From NCBI RefSeq assembly GCF_004005845.1, contig NZ_SADE01000003.1:682001-746000 (forward strand): a stretch of DNA of 64,000 nt, written 5' to 3'. Positions 35,401 through 42,221 of this stretch are shown here, one piece after another (the first letter of the stretch is position 1; each line of letters starts with the position of its first letter). The notes below the pieces were generated by a model. It worked only from the letters and a program-made list of their open reading frames with translations. It did not search any database and was not told the DNA's origin. The DNA comes from Hwanghaeella grinnelliae (GTDB lineage Bacteria; Pseudomonadota; Alphaproteobacteria; UBA8366; Aestuariispiraceae). Position numbers and translations under genes: made by a program.

Positions 35401-36167
35401 GCGAGCTTCTTCGTGTCGAGAATCTGACCAAAAGTTATGGCCGGCAACGGGGGTGCACCGATGTCTCCTTCGAATTGTGGCCCGGTGAAGTTCTGGCGAT
35501 CGTCGGTGAAAGCGGATCCGGCAAGACGACTTTGCTGAATTGCTGTGCGGGCCGGTTGGCGCCGACCGGCGGCAGCGTGGTGTACGAAACACGCCATAAA
35601 GGTCTGATCGATATCCATGGGATGAGCGAGCCGGAACGGCGCTTTTTGATGCGCACGGATTGGGCTTTCGTACATCAGAATCCGCGCGATGGTTTGCGGA
35701 TGAATGTTTCGGCGGGCGCCAATGTCGGTGAGCGTCTGATGGCCGTCGGTGCCCGGAACTACGGCAACATTCGCAACGCGGCGCTCGATTGGCTGTCGCG
35801 CACTGAAGTGGACCCAGATCGGATCGACGACCTTCCGACTACGTTTTCCGGCGGCATGCAGCAGCGCCTGCAGATTGCACGGAATTTGGTCAGCGGTCCG
35901 AGGCTGGTCTTTATGGACGAACCGACGGGGGGATTGGATGTCTCCGTACAGGCGCGCCTTCTGGACATGTTGCGCGACTTGGTCGACCGGCTGGGTCTGT
36001 CGGCAGTCGTCGTCACGCATGACTTGGCGGTTGCCCGAATGCTCTCCACACGGTTGATGGTGATGCAGCAGGGCCGCGTCGTGGAAACCGGCCTGACCGA
36101 CCGTGTCTTGGACGATCCACAGCACGCCTATACACAGCTTCTCGTCTCATCGGTGCTGCAGCCATGA
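35397..36167 (+). CDS. phnK: C-P lyase-associated ABC-type ATPase PhnK
   Basis: A 256-residue ABC-fold ATPase with Walker A GESGSGKTT (about 37-45), signature FSGGMQQRLQIARNL, Walker B LVFMDEPTGGLD and switch His in VVTHDLAVARM. PhnK is not part of a membrane transporter; it docks on the PhnGHIJ core through PhnJ and is needed for activity. It overlaps phnJ by 4 bases. It is followed after 31 bases by phnL. Confidence 0.93.
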   Translation: MSELLRVENLTKSYGRQRGCTDVSFELWPGEVLAIVGESGSGKTTLLNCCAGRLAPTGGSVVYETRHKGLIDIHGMSEPERRFLMRTDWAFVHQNPRDGLRMNVSAGANVGERLMAVGARNYGNIRNAALDWLSRTEVDPDRIDDLPTTFSGGMQQRLQIARNLVSGPRLVFMDEPTGGLDVSVQARLLDMLRDLVDRLGLSAVVVTHDLAVARMLSTRLMVMQQGRVVETGLTDRVLDDPQHAYTQLLVSSVLQP

Positions 36168-36198
36168 CGTATGAGACACTCAGGAAGGGAGCTCCGCA

Positions 36199-36924
36199 AT
36201 GAACGAGCCAAGATTAGACGCAGATGGGGAAATGCTGTGCCTGAACGGCGTCACCAAGACCTTCAACTTGCATAATCAGGGCGAACGGACCATTCCCGTC
36301 GTTACCGGCGTGAACCTCAAACTCAATGCCGGCGAATGCATGGCGCTGATGGGGTCCTCCGGTTCCGGCAAGAGCACTCTGATCCGCATGATCTATGGCA
36401 ATTACGGATGCGCCGCGGGTGAGATCCTGATCCGCGAGGAAGATGGAAGCTGGACAGACCTGGCGCAAGCCGATCCGCGCGAAGTGATCCGGCTGCGCCG
36501 TCATCGCCTTGGCTATGTCAGCCAGTTTCTGCGCGTCATTCCCCGCGTTGCCACCATTGACGTCGTGTCCGAACCTATGCGGCTTGCCGGCGCGTCGGAT
36601 AGCGAAAGCCGCAACCGCGCTGCCGAACTGTTGACGCGCCTGAACCTTCCCGAGGCCTTATGGGATCTGTCGCCGACCACATTTTCCGGCGGGGAACAGC
36701 AACGGGTGAACATCGCGCGTGGCTTCGTCCATCCCTATCCTGCCCTGCTGTTGGACGAACCGACTGCGTCGCTTGACAAGGTAAACCGCCAGGTTGTCCT
36801 GGACCTGATCCTGGAGGCACGAGACCGCGGTGCGGCCATCTTGGGTATTTTCCACGACCACGAAGCACGGGAAGCCGTCTGCAACCGCTTCCTGGACGTA
36901 GAGGAATTCAAGGCCGCCGCCTAG
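36199..36924 (+). CDS. phnL: C-P lyase-associated ABC-type ATPase PhnL
   Basis: A 241-residue ABC-fold ATPase with Walker A GSSGSGKST (about 51-59), signature FSGGEQQRVNIARG, Walker B LLLDEPTASLD and switch His in IFHDHEAREAV. PhnL works with PhnG, H and I in forming the ribose-triphosphate phosphonate and forms a dimer with PhnK on the core complex. ATG at 36199 follows AGGAAGGGAG, a strong ribosome site. A short T-rich gap separates it from phnM. Confidence 0.93.
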   Translation: MNEPRLDADGEMLCLNGVTKTFNLHNQGERTIPVVTGVNLKLNAGECMALMGSSGSGKSTLIRMIYGNYGCAAGEILIREEDGSWTDLAQADPREVIRLRRHRLGYVSQFLRVIPRVATIDVVSEPMRLAGASDSESRNRAAELLTRLNLPEALWDLSPTTFSGGEQQRVNIARGFVHPYPALLLDEPTASLDKVNRQVVLDLILEARDRGAAILGIFHDHEAREAVCNRFLDVEEFKAAA

Positions 36925-36982
36925 TGCCCGACTGAAGCCGACGACAAAACGCTTTTTTTACATCATTTTGGAAAACAACATC

Positions 36983-38125
36983 ATGCAAGAGCATGTCTTT
37001 ACCAACTGCCGCCTCGTTCTTGCCGAGGAAGTCTTGGAAGGGTCCCTCGTTGTCCGCGACGGAAAGATTGCGCAAATCGACAGCGGACCATCAGCCGTGG
37101 CCGCAGCAACCGACCTTGAGGGCGACTTGCTGATCCCCGGTCTTGTCGAACTTCACACCGACAACCTGGAACGCCACCTTTTGCCGCGCCCGAAAGCGCA
37201 TTGGCCGGCCATTGCCGCCGTTATTGCCCATGACTCGCAAATTGCTTCTTCCGGCATCACTACGGTCTATGACGCAATGTCGATTGGCGACATCCAATCG
37301 GGCAGCATGCGAAAGAAACGGCTTGAAGACATGACGGCGGCGCTTCGCGAAGCAAAAGAACACGGTGTCCTGAAGGTAGATCATATCCTTCACTTTCGGT
37401 GCGAGGTCAGCGACCCGGCCATGCAGGATATGCTGGAACCGCTGCTGCAATCACCGGACCTTGGCCTGCTGTCGGTGATGGATCACACCCCGGGCCAGCG
37501 GCAATTCGTGTCGGAACAGACCTATCGGAATTATTATCAGGCCAAATTCAACCTGACCGATAGCGAGATGGAGGCCTTCATCACTGCCCGGCGGGAAGAT
37601 CAGAAGATCCATTCCAAACCGAACCGGGACTTTGTCGTCGAACAGGCGCGGCAGCGGAACGTCCATTTGGCCAGCCACGACGATGCCACATTGGACCATG
37701 TCGGGGAAGCCGTGGCCGACGGCATAACGATCGCTGAATTCCCCACTACCGTCGTTGCGGCCAAGGCTTCTCATGAGGCAGGGCTTGCAGTGATGATGGG
37801 TGGGCCGAATTTGGTGCGCGGCGGATCGCATTCGGGGAACGTTTCCGCCCGTGACTTGGCGGAACAAGGCGTCTTGGACGTGATTTCCAGCGACTACGCG
37901 CCAGCCAGCCTGTTGCACGCGGCAATGCTTCTGGCGGACACCGTCGATGGTTATGACCTGCCCCGTGCCGTGGCGACGGTGACGAAAACCCCCGCCGAAG
38001 CATCGGGCCTGACCGATCGCGGAGAGATCGCGCAAGGCAAGAAGGCGGATCTCTTGCGGGTATGGGGTTCGGCCCTGCACCCGATCATCACCGGCGTCTG
38101 GCGCGGCGGCGAACGCGTGGCATGA
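36983..38125 (+). CDS. phnM: Alpha-D-ribose 1-methylphosphonate 5-triphosphate diphosphatase PhnM
   Basis: A 380-residue amidohydrolase-fold enzyme from the ATG at 36983 (MQEHVFTN); a TTG at 36968 would add five residues. It removes pyrophosphate from the ribose-triphosphate phosphonate before C-P cleavage. Metal-binding elements are visible in LIPGLVELHTDNLERH (about 52-67), LASHDDATLDH and ISSDYAPASLLHAA. It overlaps phnN by 4 bases (ATGA). Confidence 0.93.
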   Translation: MQEHVFTNCRLVLAEEVLEGSLVVRDGKIAQIDSGPSAVAAATDLEGDLLIPGLVELHTDNLERHLLPRPKAHWPAIAAVIAHDSQIASSGITTVYDAMSIGDIQSGSMRKKRLEDMTAALREAKEHGVLKVDHILHFRCEVSDPAMQDMLEPLLQSPDLGLLSVMDHTPGQRQFVSEQTYRNYYQAKFNLTDSEMEAFITARREDQKIHSKPNRDFVVEQARQRNVHLASHDDATLDHVGEAVADGITIAEFPTTVVAAKASHEAGLAVMMGGPNLVRGGSHSGNVSARDLAEQGVLDVISSDYAPASLLHAAMLLADTVDGYDLPRAVATVTKTPAEASGLTDRGEIAQGKKADLLRVWGSALHPIITGVWRGGERVA

Positions 38126-38712
38126 GCAAAGCGTTGAAAGACGAAAGAGGCCAAGCGCCCATCGGCCACCTTGCCGCCGGACGGTTGGTTCTGGTCGTCG
38201 GTCCAAGCGGCGTGGGTGTGGATACATTGATCGACGCCGCGCGCCTGGAATTCGGCAACGACCCTAGCTTCCATTTTGTTCGCCGTACGATCACGCGGCC
38301 AGCCGGTTCCGTCGGGGAGGAACATGACCCCATCGATATCGAGACCTTCAGAAAACGCCGCGACGAGGCGGATTTCGCGCTCGCCTGGGAAGCACACGGG
38401 CTGGGCTATGGCATCCCGCTGTCGATCGAGGATCAGCTTCGCCAAGGTCGAACGGTTGTCGTCAACGCGTCGCGCACGGTCATCGAAGAAGCGCGCGGAC
38501 GGTATCCCAACCTCACTGTCGCCTCGGTCACGGCGTCACCCGTCACCCTCGCGCAACGGCTCGCGGGACGGAACCGCGAAACCGCCGAGGAAATAGAACG
38601 GCGATTGGGCCGGGCCGGCCTTGGTTTCCCCGATGGCGACGATGTCGTCACCATCAATAACGACGACGCGCTGGAGACCAGTGTGAAGACCTTCCTGGGC
38701 CTATTGCGCTGA
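38122..38712 (+). CDS. phnN: PhnN-like ribose 1,5-bisphosphate kinase homologue, P-loop lysine replaced
   Basis: A 196-residue guanylate-kinase-fold protein beginning at ATG 38122 inside the phnM stop. PhnN normally converts ribose 1,5-bisphosphate to PRPP, closing the C-P lyase pathway. The family signatures RRTITRPAGS..EEHDPID, FALAWEAHGLGYGIP and AGRNRETAEEIERRLGR are all present. The P-loop reads GPSGVGVDTL, with Val33 (codon gtg, 38218-38220) where PhnN proteins have the ATP-phosphate-binding lysine. The fold is secure, but kinase activity is therefore uncertain. Confidence 0.88.
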   Translation: MSKALKDERGQAPIGHLAAGRLVLVVGPSGVGVDTLIDAARLEFGNDPSFHFVRRTITRPAGSVGEEHDPIDIETFRKRRDEADFALAWEAHGLGYGIPLSIEDQLRQGRTVVVNASRTVIEEARGRYPNLTVASVTASPVTLAQRLAGRNRETAEEIERRLGRAGLGFPDGDDVVTINNDDALETSVKTFLGLLR

Positions 38713-38785
38713 CAAGGCCCGCTTGGCTTGCGTCAACGGGTGAGCGTCCCAATATGAGGTCACACGCAGCAGCAAAGGGACCTCA

Positions 38786-39214
38786 ATGTTTCACCGTATG
38801 CCGACCGCTATTCTGACCGCCGCCGCCTTCTCCGTCCTGTTGGGGACCGCGGCCTATTCCGCCGACGAGAGCTTGAGCGACAAAGCCGCCGATTGGTGGC
38901 AAAGCGTCAAGGAATACTCAGCGGAAAAAGCGGATGAGATTTCTGAAGCCACGAGCGCCTTGATGGACGACATGGCGGCGGAGGTCGCCGAACTGAAGGA
39001 GTCTTCAGCCGAAACGGCCGACGAGACTTCGGAGGCCGCGAATGAGGAATTGGAAGAGCTGCTGAAGAACGCGGAAGAGGCTTCCGAGAAACTGAGCAAT
39101 GCCAGCGGCGAAGCCTGGGAAGACGCCAAGGAAGAATTCGACGATGCCTATAAGGCATTGGAAGAGGCGGTCGAAAACCGCAAGGAAGCCGTCACCCGCG
39201 AGGGACGGTCCTAG
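38786..39214 (+). CDS. Small exported acidic helical protein
   Basis: A 142-residue protein with a signal peptide (hydrophobic core about 8-20, probable cleavage near AAYSADES at 25) followed by an almost uninterrupted acidic amphipathic helix rich in Glu, Ala, Ser and Lys, with an imperfect 11-residue rhythm such as SAETADETSEAANEELEELL. No domain is recognised. It resembles apolipoprotein-like or LEA-like helical proteins in composition only. It follows phnN by 73 bases, and its TAG stop shares the CTAG at 39211-39214 with the opposing DUF1045 gene. Function unknown. Confidence 0.7.
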   Translation: MFHRMPTAILTAAAFSVLLGTAAYSADESLSDKAADWWQSVKEYSAEKADEISEATSALMDDMAAEVAELKESSAETADETSEAANEELEELLKNAEEASEKLSNASGEAWEDAKEEFDDAYKALEEAVENRKEAVTREGRS

Positions 39215-39903
39215 GCCCCCCCGACCGATATCCGCTGGACGATCCTGCAGGACTGCCCGTCGCCCGGATCACCGAAAATACAAAGATCGGATAGGCTTAC
39301 CGTTTCCCTGAGGATCGGATCGAGCACCCCGGCCAAGTGATCCTCCACACGCGCAAGGTCGGATTCTTCCAAGGACCCGGTCAGCGTCAGATGGAACCGG
39401 AACTCTTCCAGCACATAGGGGTAACCCCATTTCAGAAGATAGTCGTCCTGCCGGGGCGACAATCCTCGTTTCCGGCGGCGTGCCGTCTCATCCGGCGGCG
39501 CGGGCGCCCGGAAATGGTCGAGTTCTGTGACGCAGCGCGCGGCCAGGCCCTGCAGCTCGACCGACTTCTCCTGCGGCACAAGTGCCAGAAAACCCCCCAG
39601 GCGCTTCATCCTGAACCGGCCCATATCCACCGGGCTCAACCGGTGGGCCAATTGGACGGCCGCGGCCTGAAGATCTTCAAAAGACGTTCCCTCCGCCAAA
39701 CGGAATGGCGGCTTCAATGTGCCGTGGAAACCGTAGCGGCGTGGCGCTTGGGTGAACCGGTCCAGTTCCTCCGCGGCGATCCCCGGCACAGGATTACGGG
39801 TGACCGATTGCCCAACCTCCGCATCCCAGCCAAGCCAGTTTGCGCCGAATTCGGCAAGCGCACTGCCAGCCTGCGGCGCGAAATAGATGGCGTAACGTTC
39901 CAT
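39211..39903 (-). CDS. DUF1045 protein, 2H-phosphoesterase-like, phosphonate-associated
   Basis: A 230-residue protein of the DUF1045 family that accompanies C-P lyase operons. It has two His-x-Thr motifs typical of the 2H phosphoesterase fold: GFHGTLKPP (about 58-66) and RFHLTLTG (about 168-175). This suggests hydrolysis of a cyclic phosphate, possibly the 1,2-cyclic ribose phosphate made by PhnJ, because no PhnP is present here. It is encoded opposite to phnG-N and only 9 bases after doeB, in the ectoine operon. The role as PhnP substitute is inference. Confidence 0.85.
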   Translation of the reverse strand: MERYAIYFAPQAGSALAEFGANWLGWDAEVGQSVTRNPVPGIAAEELDRFTQAPRRYGFHGTLKPPFRLAEGTSFEDLQAAAVQLAHRLSPVDMGRFRMKRLGGFLALVPQEKSVELQGLAARCVTELDHFRAPAPPDETARRRKRGLSPRQDDYLLKWGYPYVLEEFRFHLTLTGSLEESDLARVEDHLAGVLDPILRETVSLSDLCIFGDPGDGQSCRIVQRISVGGA

Positions 39904-39912
39904 GATGTTCGT

Positions 39913-40911
39913 TCAGTCGACCGTGACCCCGATGACGCCCAGCGTATCGCCAAACTGAACAATGCCCGGAAAATGCCGACCCATGAACAACCCATCGACG
40001 CCGGCGACATGGTCGACCGGCACCGTGCCGGTGCGCTCTACATCGTGCACGCGCGCGATAACCTCACCCGCTTTCACCTCATCTCCCAGATCTTTCATCC
40101 ACTCCACGAGGCCAGGTGCCTGCGCGGGTGTGTAGCAACGCCCGTCCGGCATATCCAACCGCTGACTTTGTGGCCCTTCCACAGCGCCCGGCAACACGCC
40201 TGCATGACGCAGCAAATTCGTCACACCCCGCTTGGCGATACGCGCGGTTTCGGCCGACGAGGTTCCCCCGCCGCTTAACTCCGTCGTCACGAAAATCTTG
40301 CCCAGGGATTCCGCCGCCGTGTCGTAGGTGCTGACTGCGTCCAGTTCCAACAGCATCACGGCATAGGGCGCGCAAAAGGCCATCATCGCCTCGACACAGG
40401 CTTTTTCCTGGGCCTGATTGGGCAGAATATGGGCTGCCGCGAAGGGCAGGAAATCGAGGGTGCGTCCGCCGGAATGAAGATCGACGACGATATCCGCCAA
40501 TGGCAGCAGCGCCGACATGAAGTAATGCGCGATTTTGGCCGTCGGACCACCATCCGAATTTCCTGGGAAGGATCGGTTCATGTTGCCGCCATCGATTGGC
40601 GAGGTCCGGCGGCCCGCCCGGAAGGCCGGATAGTTCATGGCCGGAACGATGATGACGCGGCCCGAAACCTGTTTCGGATCAATCGTCCTGGCCAAGTCCC
40701 AAAGCGCCACGGGGCCTTCATACTCGTCGCCATGATTGGCACCGGTCATGAGCACCGTCGGCCCTGAACCGTTCTTCACCACACAGACGGGAATCATGAT
40801 CGATCCCCAAGCGGACTCGTCATGGGAGTGCGGCAGCACGAGATGGCCGTGCTGGATGCCTTCCTTGTCGAAATCGACCGTTGCGCTGATTGGTGTGATT
40901 GACGCCGTCAT
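39913..40911 (-). CDS. doeB: N-acetyl-diaminobutyrate deacetylase (ectoine degradation), AstE/AspA fold
   Basis: A 332-residue zinc-dependent deacylase of the succinylglutamate desuccinylase/aspartoacylase family. Zinc ligands are His60 and Glu63 in GANHGDEYEGP and His146 in DLHSGG, with the catalytic glutamate in FVTTELSGGG. It should remove acetate from N-acetyl-L-2,4-diaminobutyrate released from ectoine by DoeA. It follows doeA by 4 bases and precedes DUF1045 by 9 bases. Later steps (aminotransferase, semialdehyde dehydrogenase) are not adjacent. Confidence 0.88.
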   Translation of the reverse strand: MTASITPISATVDFDKEGIQHGHLVLPHSHDESAWGSIMIPVCVVKNGSGPTVLMTGANHGDEYEGPVALWDLARTIDPKQVSGRVIIVPAMNYPAFRAGRRTSPIDGGNMNRSFPGNSDGGPTAKIAHYFMSALLPLADIVVDLHSGGRTLDFLPFAAAHILPNQAQEKACVEAMMAFCAPYAVMLLELDAVSTYDTAAESLGKIFVTTELSGGGTSSAETARIAKRGVTNLLRHAGVLPGAVEGPQSQRLDMPDGRCYTPAQAPGLVEWMKDLGDEVKAGEVIARVHDVERTGTVPVDHVAGVDGLFMGRHFPGIVQFGDTLGVIGVTVD

Positions 40912-40915
40912 TCTG

Positions 40916-42097
40916 CTAATCCTTGACGATCAATTCCCGGGGAACATTCGCAAGACATTCCACACCGGTCTCAGTAATAATAATGCTTTCTGTGATTTCC
41001 ATTCCCCAATCCTGCAGCCACAAGCCGGTCATGAAATGGAAGGTCATGCCGGGCAGCAATTCCGTCTTGTCGCCGGGTCGCAGACTCATCGTCCGCTCGC
41101 CCCAATCCGGCGGATAGCTGACACCGATGGGATAGCCCGTGCGGTTGTTCTTTTCGATCCCATGCTTTTTCAACACGTCGAAGAAAGCGTTGGCAATGTC
41201 TTCACAGGTATTGCCCGGCTTCGCAGCTTCCAAACCGGCATCCATGCCTTCCAAAACGGCCTTTTCGGCGTCCAGGAAATGCTGCGGCGGCTTCCCCAGA
41301 AACACCGTGCGGGAAAGCGGGCATTGATAGCGTTTGCGACAGCCGGCGATCTCGAAAAACGTTCCTTCACCCGACAACATGGGTTTGTCGTCCCAGGTCA
41401 GGTGCGGGGCGGCGGCGTCGGACCCCGACGGCAGCAGCGGCACGATCGCGGGGTAGTCGCCACCGGCATCCGGGGTCCCCAGAACCCCCGTCCGGAAGAT
41501 TTCCGCGACCAGCTCGTTTTTCCGCATACCGGGTTCGACCAGTTCGATGATCCGCGCATGCATGTTTTCGACGATCCGGGCCGCCGTCCGCATATAGGAC
41601 AATTCGGTTTCGGACTTCACCGCGCGCTGCCAATTCACCAAGCCCGTCGCATCGACGAACTGGGCGTTCGGCATGTATTTTTGCAGCGAGGCGTAGGCAG
41701 CGGCGGAAAAGTAGTAGTTGTCCATTTCCACACCGACCGTCGAGGTCCGATAGCCTTTATCACTCAAGATCGACGACAAAAGGTCCATCGGGTGCCGTTC
41801 GGTGGACTGAACGTAGATGTCGGGATAACCGAGGATGTTTTCATCATCCATATAGACAGTACGGACCGCGCCATTCGCATCCTGTTCGCGACCGTACCAA
41901 ATCGGCTCGCCGGATAGCGGCACCAGAACGCATTGATGGACGTAGAAGGACCAGCCGTCATACCCGGTCAGCCAGTTCATGTTCGACGGATCGGTCACCA
42001 GCATCAGATCGATGCCGCGCGCCGACATGGCCTTGCGGGTTTTGTCTAACCGCTGGGCAAATTCGTCACGAGTGAAATTCAAGGCAACATCAGGCAT
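40916..42097 (-). CDS. doeA: Ectoine hydrolase (creatinase/M24-like fold)
   Basis: A 393-residue protein of the DoeA/EutD family that opens the ectoine ring to N-acetyl-diaminobutyrate. It has an N-terminal creatinase domain (MLVTDPSNMNWLTGYDGWSF) with Tyr52, and a C-terminal pita-bread domain in which the metal-binding Asp pair of M24 peptidases is replaced (GEGTFFEIAGCRKRYQCPLS), consistent with metal-independent ectoine hydrolases. First gene of doeA-doeB-DUF1045. No ectoine importer or regulator (such as EnuR/DoeX) is next to it. Confidence 0.9.
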   Translation of the reverse strand: MPDVALNFTRDEFAQRLDKTRKAMSARGIDLMLVTDPSNMNWLTGYDGWSFYVHQCVLVPLSGEPIWYGREQDANGAVRTVYMDDENILGYPDIYVQSTERHPMDLLSSILSDKGYRTSTVGVEMDNYYFSAAAYASLQKYMPNAQFVDATGLVNWQRAVKSETELSYMRTAARIVENMHARIIELVEPGMRKNELVAEIFRTGVLGTPDAGGDYPAIVPLLPSGSDAAAPHLTWDDKPMLSGEGTFFEIAGCRKRYQCPLSRTVFLGKPPQHFLDAEKAVLEGMDAGLEAAKPGNTCEDIANAFFDVLKKHGIEKNNRTGYPIGVSYPPDWGERTMSLRPGDKTELLPGMTFHFMTGLWLQDWGMEITESIIITETGVECLANVPRELIVKD

Positions 42098-42221
42098 TGG
42101 AGACTCCCCACCGTATTGCCGATCCTAACCACATCCGGTGGCCCGTTGCGAGCCGTTCATCACCCATTTTTTGCGATTTGTAATGTAGCGACACAAATTG
42201 TCGCCAGAGCGCGACGGGCGC

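Noticed and set aside
40736-41917. 393-residue open frame on the + strand
   Set aside because: Antisense to doeA, which has clear homology and motifs; the + strand translation shows none.
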